Positions 26,701-36,433 of a stretch of DNA of 64,000 bases are shown here, one piece after another (position 1 is the first letter of the stretch; each line of letters begins with the position of its first letter). This stretch comes from Deinococcus malanensis (lineage in GTDB: Bacteria; Deinococcota; Deinococci; Deinococcales; Deinococcaceae): NCBI RefSeq assembly GCF_014647655.1, contig NZ_BMPP01000003.1:124001-188000 (forward strand), read 5' to 3'. A program made the position numbers and the translations under genes. The notes beneath the pieces are model-generated. The model was not told the DNA's origin. It saw only the letters and a list, made by a program, of their open reading frames with translations, and searched no databases.

Positions 26701-27200
26701 TGGCCAGGCCCGTCGAATTTGATCCCCGCGTGCTGCTGCCCACGCCCCATGACCGCGTGGCGGCCAGCACGGCCGAGAGTGCGGACGCACTGGCTGAAGC
26801 GCTCGAACTCCTGCGCGAACTGCACGAGCACAAGATTCTGCACACGCTGTTACGGGTCGTGCAGGGCGGTCAGGGGCTGTCGGTCCATGCCCTGGAGGTT
26901 CTGAACGAGCCGGGCAGCGTACGGGCCGTGCGTAACATGCTGGAACTGGTCAAGGTGCTGGGCAGCGTCGAGCCTGAAGCGCTGACCAGCGTCACAGGCG
27001 CCCTGTCCGATGGCCTGAAGGAAGGTGCCAGGAGGGTCCAGGCAGGAGAACGTGCTGGCCTGGGTGAACTGCTGTCGCTGGCCCGTGACCCGGACGTGGG
27101 CCTCGCTCTGGGGGCCCTCGTGGGCGTGCTGCGCGGCTTCGGTAAAAGCCTGCGCGAGCGCAGCGCCGAGGGCAGTCCTCCACACGGCCCGCATTCCTGA
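26700..27200 (+). CDS. DUF1641 protein, formate dehydrogenase partner
   Basis: A 166-residue helical protein. The pattern LLRELHEHKILHTLLRVVQG, followed by VRNMLELVKVLGSVEPE and LGALVGVLRGFGKSLRE, matches the DUF1641 family, members of which are commonly encoded beside formate dehydrogenases. The function is not established; an accessory or small-subunit role is likely. The start overlaps the fdhF stop by one base (TGATG). Confidence 0.8.
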
Positions 27201-28058
27201 GTGACCGTGCTGCCGGAGACACCAGCCCAGCGTCCTGTCCTGAGATACACGGCAGGGCAGCTGACGGCCGCCACCGATCAGGTGGTTATAGAAGAGCCGC
27301 TGGAGATCCGTCTGATTCATGGTGGTGAAGAGCAGACGGTGGCTGTGACCATGCGGACTCCTGGGGCCGACCACGAGCTGGCGACCGGATTTCTCTACGC
27401 CGAGGGTGCCATCCGGGACGCGGCAGATGTACTGAGCCTGTCTCCCTGGCGGGAAGGTGACGTGGAGGCCCCCAATGTGCTGCGCGTCGAACTGCGCTCC
27501 GGATTCGCGGCCATGCGCAGCCTGTCGCGCCATACCTTCACCAGCAGCGCATGCGGCGTGTGCGGCACCGGCAGCATCGAGCGGCTGGCGGTGCGCGCCG
27601 TGCCGGCCATCTGGACGCAGCCTCCACTGACTGCCGACATCATCCGTGACCTGCCCGCGCAACTGCATGCGGCTCAGCCACTGTTCGCGGCCACAGGTGG
27701 TCTGCACGCTGCCGGACTGTTCACGGCCGGCGGCGAGTGTCTGGCCGTGCGAGAGGACGTGGGTCGGCACAACGCCGTGGACAAGCTGATCGGCTGGGCT
27801 CTGGGTCAGGGACTGCTCCCCCTGAGCGACCACCTGCTGGCGGTGAGCAGCCGTGCCGGCTTCGAAATTGTGCAGAAGGCAGCTCTGGCTGGTGTGCCGG
27901 TCGTCTGTGCCGTCTCCGCCCCCACCAGCCTGGCCATCGAAGTGGCCGAGAGCTTCGGCATCACCCTGGCCGGTTTCGTGCGGGGAGAGCGGTTCAACCT
28001 GTACAGCGTCCCTCACCGGGTGAATTCAGGCGGCCGGGCCCTGGATTCCCCGTCCTGA
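27201..28058 (+). CDS. fdhD: Formate dehydrogenase accessory sulfurtransferase FdhD
   Basis: Passes sulfur to the molybdenum cofactor so that formate dehydrogenase becomes active. The 285-residue protein has VVIEEPLEIRLI near the N-terminus, TPGADHELATGFLYAEG, the reactive cysteine loop SSACGVCGTGSIE (about residues 114-126), and the cofactor motif VREDVGRHNAVDKLIG. It begins with GTG directly after the DUF1641 gene stop. The frame ends with the typical RGERFNLYS. Confidence 0.95.
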   Translation: MTVLPETPAQRPVLRYTAGQLTAATDQVVIEEPLEIRLIHGGEEQTVAVTMRTPGADHELATGFLYAEGAIRDAADVLSLSPWREGDVEAPNVLRVELRSGFAAMRSLSRHTFTSSACGVCGTGSIERLAVRAVPAIWTQPPLTADIIRDLPAQLHAAQPLFAATGGLHAAGLFTAGGECLAVREDVGRHNAVDKLIGWALGQGLLPLSDHLLAVSSRAGFEIVQKAALAGVPVVCAVSAPTSLAIEVAESFGITLAGFVRGERFNLYSVPHRVNSGGRALDSPS

Positions 28059-28113
28059 CGGCGCCTGCCGGCTCCCACCCTTCCCCCCCAGCCCTTTTTC
28101 AGGAGGTTTGTGC

Positions 28114-29520
28114 ATGTCCTTTCTAGACCGTGAACACAGCGTCGCGCCGCCCGGTTACAACCGCTGGCTGGTCCCGCCTGCCGCCCTGGCCCTGCACCTG
28201 TCCATCGGGCAGATCTATGCCTACAGCGTGTTCAACAAGCCCCTGGCGGACCATGGAGGCTGGAGCCTGCTGGCGCTGGGGGTCATCTTCCAGATCGCGC
28301 TGGCCATGCTGGGGGCCTCAGCGGCCATCTTCGGCAAGTGGGTCGAGCGCGTCGGGCCCCGGCGCACCATGTTCACCGCCGCCCTCTTCTTCGGCGGTGG
28401 TTTTCTGGTGGCGGCCCTGGGCGTGGCCACCAAGCAGCTGTGGCTCATCTACCTGGGCAACGGGGTTCTGGGCGGCATCGGGCTGGGACTGGGGTACATC
28501 TCCCCGGTGTCGACCCTGATCAAGTGGTTTCCCGACCGTCCGGGTGTGGCGACCGGCATGGCCATCATGGGCTTTGGCGGCGGCGCCATGATCGCCTCGC
28601 CGCTGTCGGTCATCATGATGAACAACTTCGGCGGTGGTGTCCCGGCCAATGGCATCACGCAGACCTTCGTGGTGCTGGGATTGGTCTACTTCGTGTTCAT
28701 GATGTTTGGTGCCTTCACCATCCGGGTGCCGCGCCCCGGCTGGGCGCCGGCTGGTTATGACGTGAATAGCGCCAATGCACCGGGCCACGGCATGATCACC
28801 CGCGCCAACGTAGCGGTCGACACGGCTATGCGCACGCCGCAGTTCTGGCTGCTGTTTGCCGTGCTGTTCCTGAACGTTACGGCGGGCATCGGGATTCTGG
28901 GGCAGGCGTCGGTGATGATTCAGGAGATGTTCTCTGACACCACGGGAGGACGCACTGCCGTTAGTGCCGCCGCTGCCGCCGGATTTGTGGGCCTGCTGAG
29001 CCTGTTCAACATGGGGGGGCGCTTTTTCTGGTCCTCGCTGTCTGACCGCATCGGCCGCAAGACCACCTATGCCATCTTCTTCTCGCTGGGCGCCATTCTG
29101 TACTTCCTGATTCCGATTACCGGAAACATAGGGAACGTCGCGCTGTTTGTGATCGCTTCGGCCATCATCCTGACCATGTACGGCGGCGGCTTTGCTACCA
29201 TTCCTGCCTACCTGCGCGACATGTTCGGGACTATGAATGTGGGCGCCATCCACGGTCGTCTCCTGCTGGCCTGGTCTGCGGCCGCCATCGTCGGTCCTTA
29301 CCTGGTCAACGGCCTGCGCCAGTCGCAGATTGATGCGGGCGTGCCGCCGGCTGAGGCCTACAACCTCACCATGCTGATCATGGTAGGTCTGCTGGTGGTG
29401 GGCTTTATCTGCAACCTGCTGATCCGCCCGGTAGACCCCAAGTTCCACTACAACGAGGCGAACACGGCCCCTGGTCTGCCAGGCGCTGCGTCCACCGCCA
29501 CCCGTACCTCAGGAGACTGA
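28114..29520 (+). CDS. MFS transporter, oxalate/formate antiporter family
   Basis: A 468-residue twelve-helix carrier related to OxlT. Motifs: LHLSIGQIYAYSVFNKPL in helix 1, FGKWVERVGPRR (MFS loop 2-3 signature), GIGLGLGYISPVSTLIKWFP, and LSDRIGRKTTYAIFF in the second half. Following fdhF and fdhD, it probably moves formate or a related small carboxylate across the inner membrane (inference). The ATG at 28114 has AGGAGG seven bases upstream. The stop is followed after two bases by its small partner gene. Confidence 0.88.
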   Translation: MSFLDREHSVAPPGYNRWLVPPAALALHLSIGQIYAYSVFNKPLADHGGWSLLALGVIFQIALAMLGASAAIFGKWVERVGPRRTMFTAALFFGGGFLVAALGVATKQLWLIYLGNGVLGGIGLGLGYISPVSTLIKWFPDRPGVATGMAIMGFGGGAMIASPLSVIMMNNFGGGVPANGITQTFVVLGLVYFVFMMFGAFTIRVPRPGWAPAGYDVNSANAPGHGMITRANVAVDTAMRTPQFWLLFAVLFLNVTAGIGILGQASVMIQEMFSDTTGGRTAVSAAAAAGFVGLLSLFNMGGRFFWSSLSDRIGRKTTYAIFFSLGAILYFLIPITGNIGNVALFVIASAIILTMYGGGFATIPAYLRDMFGTMNVGAIHGRLLLAWSAAAIVGPYLVNGLRQSQIDAGVPPAEAYNLTMLIMVGLLVVGFICNLLIRPVDPKFHYNEANTAPGLPGAASTATRTSGD

Positions 29521-29522
29521 CT

Positions 29523-29660
29523 ATGACGACGCAGAACAAGGAAGAGACGGCCGCCCCTGGAGCAATGATCAAGATGGTGCTGGCCTGGCTGCTGGTCGGG
29601 ATTCCCCTGGCCTGGGGCGTGGCCCAGACCGTGCTGAAAGCGCTTCCGCTATTTCAGTAA
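29523..29660 (+). CDS. MFS transporter small subunit, 45 aa
   Basis: A single-span membrane peptide starting two bases after the transporter stop. Residues 16-38 (KMVLAWLLVGIPLAWGVAQT) form one helix followed by VLKALPLF. Small proteins of this pattern are found right after oxalate/formate-family MFS genes and are annotated as their small subunit. Overlooked by most length cut-offs. How it contributes to transport is not known to me. Confidence 0.75.
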   Translation: MTTQNKEETAAPGAMIKMVLAWLLVGIPLAWGVAQTVLKALPLFQ

Positions 29661-29664
29661 TGCA

Positions 29665-29709
29665 ATACGGAGACCAGGCAGGTGCTAAGTGCGCCTGCCT
29701 GATCCGTAT
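29665..29709 (+). terminator. Long hairpin after the formate operon
   Basis: ATACGGA...TCCGTAT (7 bp) encloses CAGGCAGG...CCTGCCTG (8 bp) around an 11-base loop. There is no T run after it, so it may act as a factor-dependent terminator or RNA 3' end protector. It lies five bases after the small subunit stop. Confidence 0.6.
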
Positions 29710-29763
29710 GCCAGCTGCCTGATGAGTTGCGGTGCAGGCTGAGGGGGTATGGTGAGGTCAGTC

Positions 29764-31545
29764 ATGATGCTCCCCCCTTCCCTCAATGGAACGATTGAGG
29801 ACCAGAGCAACCGCCTCGCCGCACTGGAGGCGTTTGTTGAGTTCACGGAGGCGGTGGGTACCCAGAGCGACGTCTCGGTCCTGGCCCATCAGGCGATCCG
29901 GGTGCTGCGTGCGCGCTTCCCGGACGGCAGCGTCGTGTACTACGAACCCGACGGTGATCTGTGGAGGCCCAGGGTCTGGAGCGAAGATCTCCCGGCTGGC
30001 GTGCTCTCGGGTCTGACGCCCGGGCTGCCGCGCAGTCTTCCGGCGTTCGCGGCAGTGCTCAGCCGGCAGGAAGCGGTTTTTATCGACGAGTTGGACGCGG
30101 TGCGAGAACAGCTTGCCGGTTCGGAAGAGTACGGGATGGCGGCCAAGGTCCCGCTGATGGTTTCGGGAGAGGTGTGCGGCATCCTGGAAGTGGGGATCAG
30201 AGGGCGTGACCGCTGGGGCGAGCAGGATCAGGGACTGGTCCGGGCCGTCTCGCGCAGCCTGACCCTCGCCCTGGAACGGGCCAGCGTGACGGCCCAGCTT
30301 GAGGCCCAGAATGCTGAACTCGCCGCACGGACCCGCGCTCTGGGGGCCTTTGCCGAGCTCACCCGCGACCTGAACGTGCACAGTGACTCCCTGGCCCTGG
30401 TCAGGACCGCTCAGGAGGTGGTGCTGTCCATGTTGCCGCCCGGCTACGCGGTGTACTACGAACTCGGTGGTGCCACATGGCGCCTGGCGGCGCAGACCGG
30501 AGACCTGCGCAACCCCGCGTTGCAGGCCGTGGTGGACGCGGGCTTGCCCTACGAGCAGCCCCGGAACCTGGTCGTCCCCTGGACCACCGGCCGGCCGTTT
30601 TATCAGGACCACTACGACACCCACACCGACAGGCTCTATGAGCTGGTCTCGCACGTGAACACCACCGCGTCACTGGCAGTTCAGGTCAACGACGCGCCGG
30701 CTGGCGTCTTCTGTGTCGCCCTGTTCGACCGCCGCTGCTGGACCGACATCGACAAGGTCATGCTGGAAACAGTCGTCGGTGCGCTGGGTCTGGCCATCGA
30801 AGGCAGCCACGGCGTGGCGCAGCTGACCGAGCAACGGCGCAAGCTGACCGAGGCCAACGAGGAACTCGAAGCGTTTGCCTACAGCGTCTCGCATGACCTG
30901 CGCGCTCCGGTGCGGCACATCCTGAGCTTCAACCAGCTGGCGCAGGTCACGCTGGGTGACCGTATGGACGACAGGAGCGCGCGGTACCTGCGGCACGTGG
31001 AGCAGGCCGCCGACCGCATGAACACCCTGATCGACGCCATCCTGGCGCTGTCGCGCACCAGCCGGCAGCCCCTGCGCATGGTTCCGGTGGACCTCAACGC
31101 CCTGATGACCGCAGTCTGCGCCGAACTCTCCGCCGTGGACTCCGGACGGAAGGTGGAGTGGAAGATTGCGCGCCTGCCGATGGCCTGCGGTGACCCGGAA
31201 ACCCTCAGGCTGGTGCTGACCAATCTGGCATCCAACGCCCTGAAGTACACCCGGACCCGCGAAACGCCACAAATTGAGGTCTGGAGCGAGGACCGTTCCG
31301 TCGAGTGGGCCATCATGATCCGTGACAACGGTGTCGGGTTCGATCCTCGCTACAGCAACAAGCTGTTCGGCGTGTTTCAGCGTCTGCATCAGCAGCACGA
31401 GTTTGAAGGGACAGGGGTGGGGCTGGCCAATGTCCGGCGCATCGTCTCACGCCACGGCGGCCGCGTCTGGGCGGAAGGGGCCGTGGGCCAGGGTGCAACC
31501 TTCGGCTTTACCCTTCCGAAAGAGCCTCAGGCTGCAGGCGCCTGA
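29764..31545 (+). CDS. Sensor histidine kinase with two GAF domains
   Basis: A soluble sensor kinase of about 593 residues with no membrane segment. GAF-like domains lie at about residues 20-180 and 205-345 (RALGAFAELTRDLNVHSD starts the second). A short coiled coil (QLTEQRRKLTEANEELEAFA) leads to the HisKA helix with phospho-accepting His in YSVSHDLRAPVRH. The ATPase domain shows LTNLASNALKYT (N box), IRDNGVGFDPRY (G1), and GTGVGLANVRRIVSRHGG (G2). No response regulator gene is adjacent. The ATG at 29764 has GAGG in good position; one at 29749 is also in frame but its G-rich site is too close. Confidence 0.88.
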   Translation: MMLPPSLNGTIEDQSNRLAALEAFVEFTEAVGTQSDVSVLAHQAIRVLRARFPDGSVVYYEPDGDLWRPRVWSEDLPAGVLSGLTPGLPRSLPAFAAVLSRQEAVFIDELDAVREQLAGSEEYGMAAKVPLMVSGEVCGILEVGIRGRDRWGEQDQGLVRAVSRSLTLALERASVTAQLEAQNAELAARTRALGAFAELTRDLNVHSDSLALVRTAQEVVLSMLPPGYAVYYELGGATWRLAAQTGDLRNPALQAVVDAGLPYEQPRNLVVPWTTGRPFYQDHYDTHTDRLYELVSHVNTTASLAVQVNDAPAGVFCVALFDRRCWTDIDKVMLETVVGALGLAIEGSHGVAQLTEQRRKLTEANEELEAFAYSVSHDLRAPVRHILSFNQLAQVTLGDRMDDRSARYLRHVEQAADRMNTLIDAILALSRTSRQPLRMVPVDLNALMTAVCAELSAVDSGRKVEWKIARLPMACGDPETLRLVLTNLASNALKYTRTRETPQIEVWSEDRSVEWAIMIRDNGVGFDPRYSNKLFGVFQRLHQQHEFEGTGVGLANVRRIVSRHGGRVWAEGAVGQGATFGFTLPKEPQAAGA

Positions 31546-31608
31546 GCTCTGGGTCGGAGGAGGGCGCGCGCCAGGCTCTACGGAGGACGCACACGGACGA
31601 AGGTGCCC

Positions 31609-32409
31609 TCAGCGGGGTTCCTGGCTTGCTGGCGACCCCAGGAGAGTGGAGAAGGTGGCCACTACCGGCGCGTGGTCCGATGGTCGCTCGTGACGACGCG
31701 GCTCCAGGTCCACCGTGCAGCCCAGGCTCTCGGCCGCCAGAGTTTGGGAGACCAGCACGTGATCGATGCGCAGGCCCCAGTTGCGGGGAAAGCCCAGCCG
31801 CCCGTAGTTCCACCAGCTGAAGACCTTCTCCGGTTGCGCATGCAGACGGAAAGTGTCGTGCAGTCCCAGATCCAGCAGGGCACGGAACGCCTGACGTTCG
31901 GGCTCGCTGACCAGGACCTGTCCAGCCCAGCGCTTCGGGCTGTGCACGTCACGGTCCTCGGGGGCGACGTTGAAATCACCGACTACCGCCAGCCTCGGAT
32001 GTGCCGCCAGTTCCAGCTGCAGCCACGCCCGGACGGCCGAGAGCCATTCGAGCTTGTACGTGTATTTCGGCGAATCCACCGCCTGACCGTTCGGAACGTA
32101 GAGGCATACCACCCGCACCCCCCCGACCGTCGCGGCCACGACACGTCGCTGCTCGTCGTCCAGCCCCGGCACGCCGATCTGCACGGCGTCGGGCTCCATG
32201 CGCGAAAGCAGGGCCACACCGTTGTAGGTTTTCTGGCCAGAGTACGCTGCCGCGTACCCCAGCGCCTTCAGTTCGGCCACCGGAAAGCGGTCGTCCGGCA
32301 GCTTGGTTTCCTGAAGGGCCAGCACGTCGGGCTGATGAACCTGCAACCAGTCCAGCACCTGCCCGAGCCGGACATTCAGCGAATTGACGTTCCAGGTAAC
32401 CAGTTTCAT
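31609..32409 (-). CDS. xthA: Exodeoxyribonuclease III (AP endonuclease)
   Basis: A 266-residue Mg-dependent AP endonuclease / 3'-phosphatase of base-excision repair. Motifs: [14 protein letters not shown] at the start, [11 protein letters not shown] (metal-binding Glu), [23 protein letters not shown] (catalytic Asp-Asn), [14 protein letters not shown], and ERPSDHAPV (catalytic Asp-His). Full length for the family. It stands alone, convergent with the histidine kinase. Confidence 0.96.
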   Translation of the reverse strand: MKLVTWNVNSLNVRLGQVLDWLQVHQPDVLALQETKLPDDRFPVAELKALGYAAAYSGQKTYNGVALLSRMEPDAVQIGVPGLDDEQRRVVAATVGGVRVVCLYVPNGQAVDSPKYTYKLEWLSAVRAWLQLELAAHPRLAVVGDFNVAPEDRDVHSPKRWAGQVLVSEPERQAFRALLDLGLHDTFRLHAQPEKVFSWWNYGRLGFPRNWGLRIDHVLVSQTLAAESLGCTVDLEPRRHERPSDHAPVVATFSTLLGSPASQEPR

Positions 32410-32497
32410 GGAAGGCGGCCCTCACGGCGCCCGGACAACCACAACTGTTTCATGCGGTGATGATGCCACGCGTGCGTCATGCCCGCAGGAGAGCTGC

Positions 32498-33088
32498 TCA
32501 GCGCGTATCGGTCGGGTCAGGAGCACTGAGGTGGCTGAGCCACCAGTTGCCGCGGGCCGCGTGCAACGTGACCACACCACACGGTCTTATCTCTGCCGCC
32601 CTGAGCCCGACCGTCAGGCGCAGGGCCGCCAGGATTACCCCAGCGTGGGTAAACGCGGCGACTTCGCCGGTGGGGGGCAGGGCATTCAGCCAGCCCTGCA
32701 CCCGCGTATGAAAGCTGCGGCCGGTGTCTCCGCCGGGGGGCCCGAACGCCGTGGTGGGCTGAGTCAGGGCCTCGATCCAGTGCCGGGGTGTGGCCCCGTA
32801 GGCCTGCTCGAGTTCGGCCCAGGTGCGCCCGGCCATCACGCCGAAGTCGGCCTCGGCCAGTTCAGGCGTGACCAGCGGCTGATCGAAGCCGGCCAGACGG
32901 GCCGTTTCCAGGGCCCGGCGGCTGGGAGAGCAGCAGGCCGCGCCAGCCGGCAGCCGTAGTCGGGTCGCCATGACACGACCTTCCTCGGTCAGCGAGGCGT
33001 CCTCGCCGGCTCCGGGATAGCGACGCTCGGCGTTCGGCGCGGTCGGTGCGTGCCGGATCAGATGCAGGGTCAGCGCAGCCTCAGCCAT
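32498..33088 (-). CDS. cobC: Histidine phosphatase, CobC/alpha-ribazole phosphatase-like
   Basis: A 196-residue phosphoglycerate-mutase-fold phosphatase. The RHG-type motif is [12 protein letters not shown] at residues 7-18, the second His lies in AAFTHAGVI, and the acidic residue is in PELAEADFG. Pairing with cobS suggests it removes the phosphate of alpha-ribazole- or cobalamin-5'-phosphate in the last steps of B12 assembly; other substrates cannot be excluded. The ATG at 33088 overlaps the cobS stop by 8 bases. Confidence 0.85.
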   Translation of the reverse strand: MAEAALTLHLIRHAPTAPNAERRYPGAGEDASLTEEGRVMATRLRLPAGAACCSPSRRALETARLAGFDQPLVTPELAEADFGVMAGRTWAELEQAYGATPRHWIEALTQPTTAFGPPGGDTGRSFHTRVQGWLNALPPTGEVAAFTHAGVILAALRLTVGLRAAEIRPCGVVTLHAARGNWWLSHLSAPDPTDTR

Positions 33089-33821
33089 GGTGGCCCCAAG
33101 CATAGGCGCACAGCGCCACCAGTTCTGCCGTGACAACGATTAAGCCGTACACATCACCGCTGAGCCCCCCACCCAGCCTGGACGCGGCGAACCGTGCGGC
33201 CAGCAGGGTCGCCACAAGGGCGGCGAATGCGGCCACCGCAGCGCCTGGCAGCAGCAGCACCGGCAGGGCCAGGAGAAGCGCCACTTCCCACCGGCCCTCG
33301 CGGGACCGGGCCCCCAGCGACTCCTGGCGCGCGGCCGGGTACAGGTTCATGGGCAGCAGGACCAGCGTCCGTGCGGCCACGGCAGCCACCAGGGCCGCGT
33401 AGGCTGGCAGGGGAGAGGCCAGCAGGCTCCACAGGATCAGCAGCGACACCACCCCGGTGGCCAGCCCGAACGCCCCGACGTGCACGTCCTGCAGGATTTC
33501 CAGGCGACGAGCGGGACTCTTCATGACGAACAGGGCATCGGCACTGTCCACCAGCCCATCAAAGTGAAGCATGCCGGTCATGCCCAGCCAGGCAGCCACC
33601 GCCAGCCCCGCCTGCACGCCGGACGGCAGCGGCACCGGCAACCACAGCAGGAGGGCGACCAGCCCACCGACCGCATATCCGGCCAGAGGATAGTAGGCAC
33701 TGGCCCGCGCAAAGTCTCCGTCACGGACCTCCCGGACGTGAGGCAGCGGCAGGGTGGTCAGAAAGGTCAGGGCCAGGTGTGCGGCGTGTGCCTCCTGCCG
33801 GAACCGGAGCAAAAAACTCAT
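33081..33821 (-). CDS. cobS: Adenosylcobinamide-GDP ribazoletransferase (cobalamin synthase)
   Basis: A 246-residue inner-membrane enzyme joining adenosylcobinamide-GDP with alpha-ribazole (phosphate). The acidic signature [14 protein letters not shown] at about residues 84-97, [13 protein letters not shown], and a series of five to six hydrophobic segments identify Cob[12 protein letters not shown] near the end is also typical. It lies 18 kb from the main B12 operon, with no riboswitch seen in front of it. Confidence 0.93.
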   Translation of the reverse strand: MSFLLRFRQEAHAAHLALTFLTTLPLPHVREVRDGDFARASAYYPLAGYAVGGLVALLLWLPVPLPSGVQAGLAVAAWLGMTGMLHFDGLVDSADALFVMKSPARRLEILQDVHVGAFGLATGVVSLLILWSLLASPLPAYAALVAAVAARTLVLLPMNLYPAARQESLGARSREGRWEVALLLALPVLLLPGAAVAAFAALVATLLAARFAASRLGGGLSGDVYGLIVVTAELVALCAYAWGHHG

Positions 33822-33997
33822 CGGTCCTCAGGGTGCCACGCAGGCGCCTGGAAGAACATGTGCGCCGGTGTGCACCGGGAAGCCGGGTCCTGGCCACCCA
33901 GACACAGCTGGCACACTTCGTGCTCATGAACTTTTCTCCACGGCCTCTGGTTCTCTGCAACACGGCACGGTTGTGGCAGGCAGCACGCCACGTCCAC
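33818..33997 (-). CDS. Candidate small Cys/His protein coupled to cobS, 59 aa
   Basis: A frame from a GTG at 33997 ends in a TGA overlapping the cobS ATG (ATGA), the same arrangement used throughout the B12 operon. The product has [19 protein letters not shown] followed by TPAHMF and ends PAWHPEDR, a plausible CxxC zinc- or metal-binding unit. No family recognised. The start is uncertain and no ribosome site is clear. An overlapping frame from an ATG at 33930 is an alternative. Confidence 0.3.
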   Translation of the reverse strand: MDVACCLPQPCRVAENQRPWRKVHEHEVCQLCLGGQDPASRCTPAHMFFQAPAWHPEDR

Positions 33998-34334
33998 TTC
34001 GTGCAGCGCCCGCTCTGGCGGACCCGGCTCGCCACAGGGGACCGATGCTCGTTTCGGGTGTGCCGGGGACTCTGGCCCAGCGTCGGCAGAAAGACTGCGG
34101 TAGCGCTGAATCCACTGCACGTGCCCGGTATAGTGACGGCATCATGCGGCCGCGACTCAGTCCTACCCGTGCACGTGCCTGGGCCAACAGCCTGGCCCGG
34201 GCACTGCGGGACTGGTGGTGCGCGAATCTGGGCTGCCCCAGCCGCCAGGGCTGAGCCCCCGTGACCCCCTGCACCTGATCAGCCCGGACTGCGTGCGCCA
34301 GGTCCCGGCTTCCTCCCCGCGCCCCGGAGACCCC
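33998..34334. other. Intergenic region between cobS and kynU
   Basis: No gene supported. It should hold divergent promoters for cobS (minus) and kynU (plus). TATAGT at 34130-34135 on the plus strand resembles a -10 box but lacks a clear -35 partner. A frame running into kynU from 34215 has no ribosome site and no similarity. Confidence 0.4.
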
Positions 34335-35564
34335 ATGACGACCCCTGTACTTCCTAAAATGCCTACCCTGGACAACCTGCACGACCTTGATGCCCGTGAC
34401 CCGTTGCGGCACAAAAAAGCCCAGTTCGTGTTGCCAGGTGGAGTGATCTATCTCGACGGTAACAGCCTGGGAGCCCTTCCCGGTGCCGTTCCCGAAAGAC
34501 TGCAACGTGTGATTCATCAGGAGTGGGGCGACGCCCTGATCCGTTCCTGGACCGCCCATGCTCAGGAGGGCCGCGACTGGATGGCCCTGCCCGACCGGGT
34601 CGCGGCCAAGCTCGCGCCCCTGATCGGTGCAGACGCATCTGAAATTGCCGTCGGCGACAGCACCAGCGTGAACCTGTTCAAGGCACTGACCTCCGCGCTG
34701 CACGTTGCGGCACCCGGCCGCAGGGTGATCCTGACGGACGCCGACAACTTCCCGACGGACCTGTACGTGGCCCAGGGCCTCAATAGCCTGCTGGGTGACC
34801 GCTATGAACTGCGGCGTGTTCCTGCTGCCGATGTGGCCACACACCTGACTGACGAGGTCGCCGTCGTGATGCTGACCGAGGTGGACTACCGCACCGGGGA
34901 GCGCCTCGACATGGCCGGGCTGACGGCGCAGGCCTGTGCCCGGGGCGTGCTGACCATCTGGGACCTGGCACACTCGGCGGGTGCCTTTGAGGTGGATCTG
35001 ACGGGCGCGGGCGCAGACTTCGCGGTGGGCTGCGGCTACAAGTACCTCAACGGCGGTCCTGGTGCTCCCGGCTACCTGTACGTGGCCCGGCGACATCTGG
35101 ATACCCGTGTTGCCCTGAGCGGCTGGATGGGCCACGCTGACCCCTTCGAGATGGCCCGCGACTATGTTCCGGCCCGCGACGCGAGGCGCTTTGTCGTGGG
35201 AACACCGATGGTCCTGAGCCTCAGCGCCCTGGACACTGCGCTTGACGTGTTCGCGGATGTGGACCTGGCTGAACTGCGGGCCAAGTCGCTGGGGCTGACC
35301 GACACATTTATGTCGCTGCTCTCCGGCGACCCGGACCTGACCCTGGTGACTCCCCTGGACCATGCCCGGCGCGGCAGTCAGGTCAGCTTCCGTCACCCGC
35401 AGGCGAAGGAAGCCATGCGGCGGCTGGTCGAACGCGGCGTGATCGGGGACTTCCGGACCCCTGACATCGTCCGCTTCGGATTTACCCCGTTATATGTCTC
35501 CTACGCTGATGTCTACCACGCTGCCCAGGCAGTGCTGGAAGTTGCTGGCGAGTTGCGCGCATGA
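34335..35564 (+). CDS. kynU: Kynureninase
   Basis: PLP-dependent cleavage of kynurenine to anthranilate and alanine. The 409-residue protein shows YLDGNSLGALP (residues 40-50), DSTSVNLFKAL, LTDADNFPTDLYVAQG, LTEVDYRTGERLD, WDLAHSAGAFEVDL, and the PLP-lysine loop GCGYKYLNGGPGAPG. The ATG at 34335 is preferred over an upstream in-frame start because family similarity begins after it. Its stop overlaps the kynA ATG (ATGA), giving a two-gene tryptophan-degradation operon. Confidence 0.96.
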   Translation: MTTPVLPKMPTLDNLHDLDARDPLRHKKAQFVLPGGVIYLDGNSLGALPGAVPERLQRVIHQEWGDALIRSWTAHAQEGRDWMALPDRVAAKLAPLIGADASEIAVGDSTSVNLFKALTSALHVAAPGRRVILTDADNFPTDLYVAQGLNSLLGDRYELRRVPAADVATHLTDEVAVVMLTEVDYRTGERLDMAGLTAQACARGVLTIWDLAHSAGAFEVDLTGAGADFAVGCGYKYLNGGPGAPGYLYVARRHLDTRVALSGWMGHADPFEMARDYVPARDARRFVVGTPMVLSLSALDTALDVFADVDLAELRAKSLGLTDTFMSLLSGDPDLTLVTPLDHARRGSQVSFRHPQAKEAMRRLVERGVIGDFRTPDIVRFGFTPLYVSYADVYHAAQAVLEVAGELRA

Positions 35565-36412
35565 GTTGCCCGGAAGCGCCCAGAGGGGGCGAGAATGCGC
35601 CAGAACGTGCCCACCAGGATTTCAGTCAGAGCCTGAGCTACGGCGATTACCTGCATCTTGACGTCCTGAAAGCGGCGCACCAGCCTATTACCGGCGCGCA
35701 CGACGAGCACCTCTTTATCGCGGTGCACCACGTATCCGAGGTCTGGCTTGGCCTGATCGTGCGCGAACTGAAGGCGGCCATGGCACTTCTCGATCAGGGC
35801 ATCACCGACGCGCCGCTCAAAATGCTGACCCGGGTGGTGCGGGCCCAGGAGCAGCTCACCAACGCGTGGGAAGTGCTGAAAACCATGACCCCGGCTGACT
35901 ATCTGCTGTTCCGGCACGCCTTTGGTCAGGCGTCCGGATTTCAGTCGGCCGGATACAGGATGGTCGAATTTCTGCTGGGCAACCGTCAGGGTGTCATGCT
36001 GAGGCCCCACGAGCACCGTTCCGATCTGCATGATCCTCTTCTGGAAGCCATGAGTGGGCCCAGTGTGTACGATCTGGCACTGCGGCTGCTCGCAGCCCGT
36101 GGGCTCACGGTGCCGGCGGCCGTGCTGGTACGTGACTTCACGCAGAAACCGGTGTTGAACGAGGAGGTACTGCAGGCCTGGCTGACGGTCTACCGCGACA
36201 CCGAGACCTACTGGGACCTGTACGAACTGGCCGAGAAGCTGCTGGACGTGGAAGACAATTTCCGGCGCTGGCGGTTTAACCACCTCACCACGGTTGAGCG
36301 CACCATTGGCTTCAAGGCGGGGTCTGGTGGCACCAGCGGCGCGGGCTACCTGCGTCAGGCCCTCAGCACCGTCCTGTTTCCGGAGCTCTGGGAAGTGCGG
36401 ACCCGCCTCTGA
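35561..36412 (+). CDS. kynA: Tryptophan 2,3-dioxygenase
   Basis: Heme enzyme opening the indole ring of tryptophan to N-formylkynurenine. The 283-residue protein has SYGDYLHLDVLKAA, HDEHLFIAVHHVSEVWLGLI (proximal region), FGQASGFQSAGYRMVEFLLGN, and the C-terminal WRFNHLTTVERTIG followed by GSGGTSGAGYLRQAL. The formamidase needed between the two steps is not visible here. It is translationally coupled to kynU. Confidence 0.96.
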   Translation: MSCPEAPRGGENAPERAHQDFSQSLSYGDYLHLDVLKAAHQPITGAHDEHLFIAVHHVSEVWLGLIVRELKAAMALLDQGITDAPLKMLTRVVRAQEQLTNAWEVLKTMTPADYLLFRHAFGQASGFQSAGYRMVEFLLGNRQGVMLRPHEHRSDLHDPLLEAMSGPSVYDLALRLLAARGLTVPAAVLVRDFTQKPVLNEEVLQAWLTVYRDTETYWDLYELAEKLLDVEDNFRRWRFNHLTTVERTIGFKAGSGGTSGAGYLRQALSTVLFPELWEVRTRL

Positions 36413-36433
36413 AGGTGCCCTGGTTTTCACCGA

